In this document: in pieces, positions 31,759-40,078 of the stretch | Position numbering within the stretch: position 1 is the first letter of the stretch | How the letters are laid out: every line of letters begins with the position of its first letter | Made by a program: the position numbers and the translations under genes | Source of the DNA: Deltaproteobacteria bacterium HGW-Deltaproteobacteria-2 | GTDB taxonomy: Bacteria > Desulfobacterota > Syntrophia > Syntrophales > Smithellaceae | DNA length: 64,000 nt | Assembly: GCA_002840505.1 (NCBI GenBank) | Contig: PHBC01000001.1 | Location: 499,901-563,900 of the forward strand | Direction: 5' to 3' | The notes under the pieces: model-generated | Databases searched by the model: none | Seen by the model: the letters and a program-made list of their open reading frames with translations, nothing else | What the model was told of the DNA's origin: nothing

Positions 31759-33501
31759 TCAGCGCAGTTGCAGTAATTTCTTAAAGGAAGAATCGACTGT
31801 CGCACCAATTTTCTCAGCAGTTAATACATCCTGTTTTGCTTCAGCAATGCGCCCCAGATTATAATATGTATTGGCCCTGTTTATATAGTTGATCGGGTTA
31901 AATGGTTTCAGTCTAATCGCCAGATCAAAGTCAGCCAAAGCTTTTTCGTATGATCCCATTTTAGAATAAATCACGCCTCTATTGCCTAGCACGTCCGAGA
32001 CGAGGGGATTGGGAACATTACCGTTAATATAAAAAGGCGGCAGAAACCCGAGATAGCGATTGTAATCCTGCAATACCTTTTCGATATCATTTCTGTCTAA
32101 ATAGATGGAGCTGCGATCGAGGTAGGCTGGTGGATACTCCGGATTTACCTCAATTGCCGCGTTGAAGTCGTCAAGGGCTTTGTCGGATTGCTTGTTTTTG
32201 TAAAAATAATGCCCCCTGTTGAGATAGGCGATAGCTATTTTGCGGGGATATTTTTCGATTACATCAGTCCAGAGGGTCTCGCTATTTTTCCATATGGGAA
32301 TATATTTCATCGTTAATGCGCAAAAATAAACCATCAGAACAATAGCAAGACCAGCTGCCATCAAGCGGTATCGTGAAGTCTTTTCCGCTAATTGTTGCAT
32401 ACCCATGACCATAACAAAAAACAGCCCGATATAGGCAATATAGGTGTAGTGGTCATTAAGGAAGGCAGACTCGTTTGCCAAAAACGGCATGAGGAGCAAG
32501 AAAATATTAAAGGTAAAAAACAGCAGACCGAAGGTAACGAAACGTTGCTTTCGCCATAAGGCCAATGCACTTATAAAGATAATGGCTGCTATCGCCGCTC
32601 CTGCCCAGTGTTCCACATTAAGTGCGGTTGGTGTGGGGTAAAGAGCGGATATAGCATAAGGGAAAAACGATTTCAATATGTATACCGTGTACGCATATCC
32701 ACCAAGTATAATCTGTTCTAAAAAACTAAAAGCATTTACGATTGCCTTGCTGTCAGTTGTGAGGTAAACATTCTTAAAGAAAAATGTCATACCCAGCAGA
32801 CCACTGGCCAAAGAGCCGGCAAAGAAGACTGCTTTTTCGAGAATAACTTTCAAGCAGATTTTTCTTGTAAAATACCAGTCCAACAACACCATCACTAGCG
32901 GCAGAGTCACAGCCTGACCTTTGGAAAGCAGCGATAATGTAAAAAAAATGAAGGTAAGTACTAGTTGAGCGTTTTTACCGGAAACGATGTAGCGGATGTA
33001 GGTAAGCAGAGCGGCCAGATAAAAGAGCGCGTAAAGAAGGTCTTTGCGTTCTGTGACCCAGGCCACGGACTCTACCCGCAGGGGATGGATGCCGAAGAGC
33101 AGGGCCGCAAAACCGCTCCACCAGATGGAGAGACCCATTCTGCGGCACAACAGCAAGACTAACGCTGTGCAGAACAGATGCAGCAACAAATTATCCAGGT
33201 GGTAGAGAAAGGGCCGGTCCTTTACCAGCTTCCATTCCAGCGCGAAAGAGACGATCACCATTGGATTATAGGTATTATAGTCGGCAGGTGTCGTGAAAAT
33301 CTCTTTCAGCGTTCCCTCTTTGACTAACCGGTTTCCATAGATGTACAAATCGTCGTCCCAGTTGGTCCAGTCCAACTTGAGGCTACCGGAAAATACGAAG
33401 GCCGTGATGATAAGCACCAGGAAGATCACAAGGAGGTCGTGTTTTCTCTTGTGGTTGCTATCTTCTATTCCCTTTTCTTGGATCAGAGCTTCATTTCCCA
33501 C
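31759..33501 (-). CDS. TMTC-like membrane protein: PMT-type transmembrane domain plus TPR
   Basis: A 580-residue protein. About ten membrane spans (residues 25-420) with D-W-T-N-W-D-D-D-L-Y in the first loop and H-P-L-R-V-E-S-V-A-W-V-T-E-R-K-D, the hallmark of the DUF1736/TMTC family. C-terminal tetratricopeptide repeats (about 425-575) follow. TMTC proteins of animals are O-mannosyltransferases; bacterial members are thought to transfer lipid-linked sugars. The GTG at 33501 coincides with the predicted transcription start of a consensus promoter, giving a leaderless mRNA. A TTG 63 nt further up lies inside an inverted repeat and before the promoter, so it is rejected. Confidence 0.75.
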   Translation of the reverse strand: MGNEALIQEKGIEDSNHKRKHDLLVIFLVLIITAFVFSGSLKLDWTNWDDDLYIYGNRLVKEGTLKEIFTTPADYNTYNPMVIVSFALEWKLVKDRPFLYHLDNLLLHLFCTALVLLLCRRMGLSIWWSGFAALLFGIHPLRVESVAWVTERKDLLYALFYLAALLTYIRYIVSGKNAQLVLTFIFFTLSLLSKGQAVTLPLVMVLLDWYFTRKICLKVILEKAVFFAGSLASGLLGMTFFFKNVYLTTDSKAIVNAFSFLEQIILGGYAYTVYILKSFFPYAISALYPTPTALNVEHWAGAAIAAIIFISALALWRKQRFVTFGLLFFTFNIFLLLMPFLANESAFLNDHYTYIAYIGLFFVMVMGMQQLAEKTSRYRLMAAGLAIVLMVYFCALTMKYIPIWKNSETLWTDVIEKYPRKIAIAYLNRGHYFYKNKQSDKALDDFNAAIEVNPEYPPAYLDRSSIYLDRNDIEKVLQDYNRYLGFLPPFYINGNVPNPLVSDVLGNRGVIYSKMGSYEKALADFDLAIRLKPFNPINYINRANTYYNLGRIAEAKQDVLTAEKIGATVDSSFKKLLQLR

Positions 33502-33507
33502 GGTGAA

Positions 33508-33536
33508 AGTATATGAAGAATGGTCTTGTGTGTCAA
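33508..33536 (-). promoter_or_regulatory. promoter of the TMTC-like gene, leaderless
   Basis: Minus strand TTGACA (33536-33531), 17-nt spacer, TATACT (33513-33508). The predicted start falls on or next to the GTG at 33501. Confidence 0.65.
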
Positions 33537-33545
33537 AGAAATATT

Positions 33546-33671
33546 TATACCCTTTCGCTTTCAAAGGCTAACTTTGTTGGCAGCGTCGTCAGCGTCCTCA
33601 ACGTATTTACATATACGACTGCGGAGCCTCCTCCTTGCCGCCCCGTTAGCCTTTGAAGGCGAAGGGGTATA
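33546..33671. repeat. 126-bp inverted-repeat element (MITE/hairpin type)
   Basis: Two 27-nt arms (33546-33572 and 33645-33671) are inverted copies with two mismatches. Between them is a GC-rich stretch with a central CGTAT-6 nt-ATACG hairpin (33602-33617). No gene is inside. It lies between two leftward membrane-protein genes. It resembles a small non-autonomous mobile element or an interspersed hairpin repeat. Confidence 0.6.
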
Positions 33672-33739
33672 ACCTACCGGATGTATCTTATGATCATGGG
33701 AGAGGTATATCAATGCTGACGCTGAACCACAGGGACAGG

Positions 33740-35377
33740 CTACATTTGGTTATTCCCGGCATATTGTTTTGGTGCATATATGAATAAGCAACCACCGCCT
33801 AGCCATGGTATTTCGTCCGGCCAGTCTTTTTTAAAAATTTCCGCGTAATCGGGCAAATCTAACGCTTTATAAGAAAGTATGACAGCTTCATGCCTGTCTA
33901 TTAATTTCGCCTGTTTGGAAATATCGTCTACCCATGGGAAATGTACCGGTGCAATTTGGATACGCGGCAAATCATTCATCGCAAAAGCGACTACATCCGA
34001 CGTATAATTAAGAATATGACATGAATTCTTAAAAGGAGCGATGGCTTCAAATACTTCCTGATAAAAATCATTATACTCTTTAGTTAAAAGTTTGCCTTTA
34101 AATATTCCAATAGTTTTATTGGTAACTCCATTACTAAACAAAACATCCATCTTCCATGGATAATAGGCTGAAGTGGTTGTTTTAAAGAACATGGTGGCTG
34201 ACAAAAACAAACCCAACAGAACACTGGAAAAGACAATGAGATATTTTACCGGCTTTATGGTTTGGGTGAAAAAATTATAAAAAACAAACACGACTATACC
34301 TATGCCTAAAGACGCGCCATTGACCAACCGGAATGTTTCATAAACATGAACTGAATTCAAATATCCAAAGACCGTTATAAGGCATACGGCCGCTATATCA
34401 TAACGGGTATATGCAGACACCACAGACTTACCGAATATTTTTCGAATGATTTCCCGCAAAATTATAAAGGAACATACTATCAGTATTAACGTGAATAGTT
34501 TACCTCGGAAATCGGATGCGTAACTATCGTTGATCTGGATGATAGAGGCCAAGAAATTAAGATATGTGTAAATACTATCGCCTTTTCCTATTGTATTGAT
34601 TAGCATTTTGTTCTGATAAAAGAAATCATCCAGTGCGGAATTCATCGCGAGATACGCAAAAAATATTATTAAAGGAATAAAAAAGCCAAAACTCATGATT
34701 CCAATTTTTTCTATAATACGTTTTTTTGTGCCTTGAATGGTAAAAAATTCCCAGCACAGCAGAATTATGAACGGCGGAATAATTGCGATAACCGAAGAAT
34801 ACCGGGAAAGCACCGACATGCTCAGAAAAATACCTGCCAGAAAACCATTATACCGGTTTTCGGAATATCGTAATAAAAAAATCAGTGCCAGCAGTTGAAA
34901 AGTATACGCGAAGTAATTAGGAGATGGATAAATAATATACGGATGAATTAAGAAAATCAGCCCCACCGCAATAAAGGCCAAGTGTTTGGCCAGGAATCGG
35001 AGAAAAACACGATAGGATAGAAATAACGTCAAGGAATAAAATAGCCCTGTAATAATTCCAACGCTCATTAACCTTTCGCCAAACACAGTTAAGGCAACTT
35101 TCATAATCCATGTGTGGAGATATCCATAGAAAGTAAGTGTTTCGGAATGCGGTATGGCCCCCCTCTGTAAATCAAGCGCAGCAAGATAGGGCCAGCCCCA
35201 ATGTAGACTGTCATAATTAAGCATGGATTCAATCCAGCTGCAGCAAAAACTCGCCGCGCAGATAAGTAATACCAGTAGATCAAACCCATTCCATCTGTTG
35301 AAGAAGAGAAAGAATTTTTCAAGAGGTTTTTCTTCGGATAATTCCTGCTTATTAGCTGATAATTTCCGTAATGCCAT
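33740..35377 (-). CDS. multi-pass membrane glycosyltransferase-like protein (GT39/ArnT type)
   Basis: A 545-residue protein with about eleven hydrophobic spans and no TPR tail. An N-terminal cytoplasmic segment of about 30 residues precedes the first span. The loop after it (L-N-Y-D-S-L-H-W-G-W-P-Y) replaces the acidic pair seen in classical PMT proteins, so the catalytic assignment is uncertain. The C-terminal 90 residues are soluble. It is probably the fourth lipid-linked sugar transferase of this block. No Shine-Dalgarno is visible before the ATG. Confidence 0.65.
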   Translation of the reverse strand: MALRKLSANKQELSEEKPLEKFFLFFNRWNGFDLLVLLICAASFCCSWIESMLNYDSLHWGWPYLAALDLQRGAIPHSETLTFYGYLHTWIMKVALTVFGERLMSVGIITGLFYSLTLFLSYRVFLRFLAKHLAFIAVGLIFLIHPYIIYPSPNYFAYTFQLLALIFLLRYSENRYNGFLAGIFLSMSVLSRYSSVIAIIPPFIILLCWEFFTIQGTKKRIIEKIGIMSFGFFIPLIIFFAYLAMNSALDDFFYQNKMLINTIGKGDSIYTYLNFLASIIQINDSYASDFRGKLFTLILIVCSFIILREIIRKIFGKSVVSAYTRYDIAAVCLITVFGYLNSVHVYETFRLVNGASLGIGIVVFVFYNFFTQTIKPVKYLIVFSSVLLGLFLSATMFFKTTTSAYYPWKMDVLFSNGVTNKTIGIFKGKLLTKEYNDFYQEVFEAIAPFKNSCHILNYTSDVVAFAMNDLPRIQIAPVHFPWVDDISKQAKLIDRHEAVILSYKALDLPDYAEIFKKDWPDEIPWLGGGCLFIYAPKQYAGNNQM

Positions 35378-35512
35378 AATTTTTTTGATCAGTCTTTTTA
35401 AAAATCTTGATTAAACGGCGCATTTTGCTTGAACCTGCGCCACAATAAATAAAGGAAATTCAATCTAATATTTGCAGTTTTTCTTGTAAAGTAATATTTT
35501 AAGCAGTAGATT

Positions 35513-35530
35513 AAATAGTAACTACTATTT
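35513..35530. promoter_or_regulatory. perfect palindrome upstream of methyltransferase gene
   Basis: AAATAGTA-AC-TACTATTT, 8-bp arms, 20 nt before the ATG at 35550 and in the spacer between divergent genes. It is a candidate operator. Confidence 0.35.
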
Positions 35531-35549
35531 CAGTTCCAATGTCACCTTA

Positions 35550-36302
35550 ATGCTTACAAACGGAGACAGGAATAAAATTAAAAACATAATCATTGATAAA
35601 GACAAAGTAAAATATTCCTTATTATTGTTGTCCAAACGATACAACTATAATCACTGGATATACGACAATATTCAAGATTTTATCGGAGACGATATTCTGG
35701 AAGTAGGAGCCGGCATCGGGAATATTACCGATTTCATTATGTTTAAAAATAAATTAACGCTTATTGATATTGATCAAAATTATGTAGATTATTTAAAGGC
35801 CAAGTATTCATTTCGTGATAAATCAAACTTTAAAGTTTTCAGGACCGATATTCAGGACGTTAAATCATCTCTTCTTGCCACAAATACGTATGACACTATT
35901 ATTTGTTTAAACATTCTCGAGCATTTAAAAAATGACGAAAAGGCTGTTGAAAACATGACCTCTCTTTTGCAACCGGGTGGACGACTAATAATTCTTGTAC
36001 CGGCTTTAAATATACTTTATGGGTCAATGGATGTATCTTTCGGACATTATCGACGTTACAACAAAAAAAAGTTAAAGTTACTTATACAGGGGCAAGATCT
36101 CGATATAGTTAAAGTTTATTATTTAAATTCTTTAGGTTTATTCGGATGGTTTATCAATGGCCGAATACTTAAAAACGAAGAGTTGCCGGAATATCAGACG
36201 AAATTATTTGATAAATTAGTTCCTTTTTTAGGGCTTGCTGAAAAAATAATTAAGCCTCCATTAGGACAGTCACTTATTCTCATTGCTCAAAAAAAATATT
36301 AA
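35550..36302 (+). CDS. class I SAM-dependent methyltransferase 1
   Basis: A 250-residue enzyme. SAM-binding E-V-G-A-G-I-G-N (about 51-58), acidic D-I-D after strand 2, and L-N-I-L-E-H after strand 4. The C-terminal half has F-G-H-Y-R-R-Y, typical of methyltransferases in glycan loci (Methyltransf_11/23 group). Divergent from the membrane protein at 33740 and 47 nt before a radical SAM gene on the same strand, which suggests co-transcription. The acceptor is unknown. Confidence 0.85.
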   Translation: MLTNGDRNKIKNIIIDKDKVKYSLLLLSKRYNYNHWIYDNIQDFIGDDILEVGAGIGNITDFIMFKNKLTLIDIDQNYVDYLKAKYSFRDKSNFKVFRTDIQDVKSSLLATNTYDTIICLNILEHLKNDEKAVENMTSLLQPGGRLIILVPALNILYGSMDVSFGHYRRYNKKKLKLLIQGQDLDIVKVYYLNSLGLFGWFINGRILKNEELPEYQTKLFDKLVPFLGLAEKIIKPPLGQSLILIAQKKY

Positions 36303-36349
36303 AAGCATAGATATTAAAATTAAACACAGGTCGCTTATTAACTAAACCA

Positions 36350-37762
36350 ATGAATTTTGTTTTTATTAATCCGCCGCGTGATATTGCCGCAAATAATATA
36401 TGGAGGATAATCAATTCCGAAAACCCTCCGCTGGGACTAGCGTTACTATCAGCAATATGGGATGCGCAAGGACATACTTCACAAATAATAGATGCCGCCG
36501 CCTTACAACTAAAGATTCCGGAAATTATTGCCCTGATTAATCCTGTTACGGATTTTGTCGGGATTACGGCAACTACTCCGGAAATTTCCCGGGCTTTAGT
36601 TATTGCCCGGAAGGTGCGCGAAGCTTTTCCCCGCATCAAAATAATAATGGGCGGAGTCCATCCAACGGTATTCCATGAAGAACTCATTCGGGATAAATTT
36701 TGCGATATGGTTGTTCGAAATGAGGGCGAAATTCCAATTACAGAATTAGCCAAGGGAACCTCATATAATCTTATCCCTAACCTAACTTGGAGAAAATCCG
36801 ACAATGAAGTTGTTGTCAATCCCGATGCCAAAACATATGTGGATTTGGATAATTTACCCCTCCCTGCTTATCACAAACTACCGATGCATCTGTATCATTC
36901 TGCTTTAGGTGCAGCCCGGCAGGAACCGTCTATCGGAATGGTAACTTCCAGGGGCTGCCCCGGCAAATGTACCTTCTGTTTCTCGGGAATGTTTGGCTCT
37001 CAAATAAGATTTTTGTCTCCGGTAAAAATTATTGACCATATTGAACATCTTCAGAAAAATTATGGCATCAAAGAGATATCTTTTTATGATGACACATTCA
37101 CTGCCAACCAAAAGAATGTCGCCGAATTATGTCAGTTAATTCTTACGGAGAAAATCAAGATTACCTGGTCTTGTTTTGCCCGGGTGGATTGTGTGACACC
37201 CGAATTACTTTTGCTGATGAAAGAAGCAGGATGCCATCAAATCATGTACGGTTTTGAAAGTATCGATGAGAATATCTTAAAAAACATCAACAAGAGAATT
37301 AATTTAACTCAATTTCAAAAAGCCATTGACTGGACCAAGGCGGCAAAAATCAATATCCGCGGAGCCTTTATGTTGGGCAATCCCGGAGAAACATTAAAAA
37401 GCATGGGAGAAACTATTGATTATGCCAAAAACACCGGGATTCCATTTGCTATTTTTAATATTACTACTCCCTATCCGGGAACGGCTATGTATAATGAGTT
37501 TGCATCAAAAAATCTGCTCTTACACCGGAACTGGGAGCTTTATAATCTCGCTGAACCGATCTTAAAGCTGGATACCGTATCCGATGAAGCAGTCAAACAA
37601 TTCTATTATAAAGCCTACCGTGATTTTTATCTGCGGCCTGATTTCATTCTCCGGCACATCTTTGCCAAACACACTCTCGCTGAATTGTTGATTTATGTTA
37701 AAGCGGTGTCAAGAATCACGGGGTTGTTATTCAGAAACATTTTCCCAAAACCAAGCTTATAG
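36350..37762 (+). CDS. B12-binding-domain radical SAM protein 3
   Basis: A 470-residue enzyme. N-terminal cobalamin-type domain (P-P-L-G-L-A-L-L, M-G-G-V-H-P-T-V-F) without D-x-H-x-x-G. Cluster motif C-P-G-K-C-T-F-C (Cys 203, 207, 210). D-D-T-F-T after the core strand, and R-D-F-Y-L-R-P near the C-terminus. It follows methyltransferase 1 and converges on methyltransferase 2, whose gene ends 11 nt after this stop on the other strand. Function within the locus is unknown. Confidence 0.87.
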   Translation: MNFVFINPPRDIAANNIWRIINSENPPLGLALLSAIWDAQGHTSQIIDAAALQLKIPEIIALINPVTDFVGITATTPEISRALVIARKVREAFPRIKIIMGGVHPTVFHEELIRDKFCDMVVRNEGEIPITELAKGTSYNLIPNLTWRKSDNEVVVNPDAKTYVDLDNLPLPAYHKLPMHLYHSALGAARQEPSIGMVTSRGCPGKCTFCFSGMFGSQIRFLSPVKIIDHIEHLQKNYGIKEISFYDDTFTANQKNVAELCQLILTEKIKITWSCFARVDCVTPELLLLMKEAGCHQIMYGFESIDENILKNINKRINLTQFQKAIDWTKAAKINIRGAFMLGNPGETLKSMGETIDYAKNTGIPFAIFNITTPYPGTAMYNEFASKNLLLHRNWELYNLAEPILKLDTVSDEAVKQFYYKAYRDFYLRPDFILRHIFAKHTLAELLIYVKAVSRITGLLFRNIFPKPSL

Positions 37763-37773
37763 AGAACGAGAAT

Positions 37774-38577
37774 TTATTTTTTACATATTATTTGCCACAT
37801 GGTTCCCCAAAACCGGCTGCCTTGGTTATCCAACATCTTATTAATATCTGCACCGGGAATACCTATTCCGGAAACCCCGATTTCCAGATCATGAAATTTT
37901 GAAAACATTTCCCTTATCTGACTCTTGGTGTAACTTCTGAGAATAGGCGCACCAAAACACTCCAGTATCATCGTGCCGAAACGGTGGTCAGAGCCAAACT
38001 TTTTGATTATCTTCCAGAGCAATCTGTCCTGAAATGTAACAATGTCCACGATTCGGGAAATGAATCTCAGCGCATGGGCGATAAAAACCTTGGGAGACGC
38101 CATTCGATAAAGATATATGTATCCTGTGCCGCCCTTCTTCAATACCCGATTGATTTCTTCAACCGCCTTTTTTGTATCAGGACTATGATGGAGGACGCCG
38201 CACGAATATACCGTGTCAAACGAAGAATCCGGGAACTCAAGGCCTTCGGCATTCCCGGTTTTATACACCGGAACAATGACGAGCTTGCCGGCGAACTGCC
38301 CCGCCGCTTCTCTGGCTTTGTCGATACTTTTTTCGGAAATGTCTATACCTGTATAAGAGCCTTTTTTCTTCATGGAGCAGACACATATGCTGTCAGTGCC
38401 CTGGCCGCATCCTACTTCCAGCAAATCTCCGTCCCTGGATGCGACAACCCACAGTATCTGCGCCAGCCACGGTTCCTTTTGATATCGATAATGCATCCTC
38501 TGTAAGACATCCGGTTGGCCATCACAGGGGTTTGAGTTCCAAAATATTCTGGTTGCTTCAATAGATTTTTTTGTCAT
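37774..38577 (-). CDS. class I SAM-dependent methyltransferase 2
   Basis: A 267-residue enzyme. E-V-G-C-G-Q-G (54-60) binds SAM, and C-G-V-L-H-H-S-P follows strand 4 as in Methyltransf_11 proteins. The N-terminus (F-W-N-S-N-P-C-D-G) is a signature of a methyltransferase subgroup often found in O-antigen and exopolysaccharide loci. Its start overlaps the stop of radical SAM protein 4 by 4 nt, so the two are translationally coupled and probably act on one substrate. Confidence 0.85.
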   Translation of the reverse strand: MTKKSIEATRIFWNSNPCDGQPDVLQRMHYRYQKEPWLAQILWVVASRDGDLLEVGCGQGTDSICVCSMKKKGSYTGIDISEKSIDKAREAAGQFAGKLVIVPVYKTGNAEGLEFPDSSFDTVYSCGVLHHSPDTKKAVEEINRVLKKGGTGYIYLYRMASPKVFIAHALRFISRIVDIVTFQDRLLWKIIKKFGSDHRFGTMILECFGAPILRSYTKSQIREMFSKFHDLEIGVSGIGIPGADINKMLDNQGSRFWGTMWQIICKK

Positions 38578-40076
38578 TTATTCGCATTCTTTTTATTGGG
38601 TTTTTCGTGGGATTTAAACAAAGTTATGATAAAATTTTTCAGAATTCTCTTTCCCATCTCTGACTTCTGCGCGAAATCCCTCGGCGATCTGATGGCTGTT
38701 AATTCACGCAATAATCGTCGCGGACGCCAGTAAAATCTCAAATGTGAATCGTTAACAAACCGCAGCATTTTTTCACGAGACATATTGTTTTCAATCAAAT
38801 AAGGAATTGTATAGTCAGGTGTGGGGTTTCGCGTAAACGCGTTCCAGTAATCTTCCGGAATTACGCCGCGCGCAAGAGCTTCCTGATAAATAGCAGTTCC
38901 CGGATAGGGAATGAGTATGGCAAAAGCAACATAATCGGTGTTAAGTTCCATTGCCAATTGATAGGTATCCCCCGCATCCTTCAATGTTTCATCAAGAAAT
39001 CCAATCATATAATAGGTCAATATTTCGAATTTCAGTTTTCGCGCCATTCGCACTGCGTTGCGCGCCTGATCTTTGGTAATTCCTTTTCGGGAATTTTTCA
39101 AAATGAGATCATTGCCCGATTCAATTCCAAAGTGAATCCTCCGGCATCCCGCTTTTTTCATTATCTCCAGCATTTCATAGTCCACTTTATCAACCCTGCT
39201 CCGCACAGACCACTCAATTTTTATTCCTCTTCTGATTATTTCCCCACAAATTTTCAGAACCCTTTCCCTGTGCCACGTAAATGTATCATCATAAATTTCA
39301 ATATTCTGGAAACCGGCGTTTGCTATGGCTTCAAATTCTTCCACGACAAGCCATGGAGCGCGAGACATTAATTTTTGCGCGTTGAGTTTGCAGAAAACAC
39401 AGTTGTAAGGGCAGCCGCGGCTGGTAATCATGGTGGTTGACTTGACATTCGACAGTAGAGAAGAATACGCATCATTATTAATCATCGAACGATCCGGTGC
39501 CGGCAAGGTGTCAAGATCATCCATCACTGCAATACTTACGGCAGGCGATCTTATCTGTCCATCGGAATCTTTCCAGAACACTCCATTGATTCCGTCAGGA
39601 GGATTCCCGGCAATTAATTTATCCAGCGCATCTCTGAAGGCGAATTCTCCATCTCCGGCAACGAGCAGATCAGCACTGGCAGAGGCCAGCGACAACTCCG
39701 GATAAATAGAGGCGTGAGGGCCGCCAAGACAAATAATTGTATCCGGCAAAAGTTGTTTAACAAGTTCACAGGTTCGCACGGTGTTATACCAGACATCCGT
39801 CATTACGGAAAAACCGACAATGTCCGGATTCATCCGGGCAAGGCGGGATGCTGTTTGTTCGGGGGATAAATTTTCGAGAGACGCATCAAATATTTCTATC
39901 GATGAAAATCCTTCTTTTTTAAGATACGCAGCAATTGACATAAGTCCCAGAGGCGGTTTTGAACCTATCGCCTGATTCTCGTGGAATACAAATAGCGACT
40001 GCACGCATTCTTTGTAAGAAGGCATTACGAGAACAATGAGGGAATCCTTTGTAATCTTTTTCGTTCGTAAATCCAT
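38574..40076 (-). CDS. B12-binding-domain radical SAM protein 4
   Basis: A 500-residue enzyme. N-terminal cobalamin-type domain (K-P-P-L-G-L-M-S-I-A, L-G-G-P-H-A-S) without D-x-H-x-x-G. Cluster motif C-P-Y-N-C-V-F-C (Cys 222, 226, 229). D-D-T-F-T follows the core, and R-F-Y-W-R-P-R-R-L is near the C-terminus. The start is ATG 40076, 2 nt after the asparagine synthetase stop; a GTG at 40085 would overlap it. The order is asparagine synthetase, this gene, methyltransferase 2, with almost no spacing: a coupled three-gene unit. Confidence 0.86.
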   Translation of the reverse strand: MDLRTKKITKDSLIVLVMPSYKECVQSLFVFHENQAIGSKPPLGLMSIAAYLKKEGFSSIEIFDASLENLSPEQTASRLARMNPDIVGFSVMTDVWYNTVRTCELVKQLLPDTIICLGGPHASIYPELSLASASADLLVAGDGEFAFRDALDKLIAGNPPDGINGVFWKDSDGQIRSPAVSIAVMDDLDTLPAPDRSMINNDAYSSLLSNVKSTTMITSRGCPYNCVFCKLNAQKLMSRAPWLVVEEFEAIANAGFQNIEIYDDTFTWHRERVLKICGEIIRRGIKIEWSVRSRVDKVDYEMLEIMKKAGCRRIHFGIESGNDLILKNSRKGITKDQARNAVRMARKLKFEILTYYMIGFLDETLKDAGDTYQLAMELNTDYVAFAILIPYPGTAIYQEALARGVIPEDYWNAFTRNPTPDYTIPYLIENNMSREKMLRFVNDSHLRFYWRPRRLLRELTAIRSPRDFAQKSEMGKRILKNFIITLFKSHEKPNKKNANK

Positions 40077-40078
40077 AA

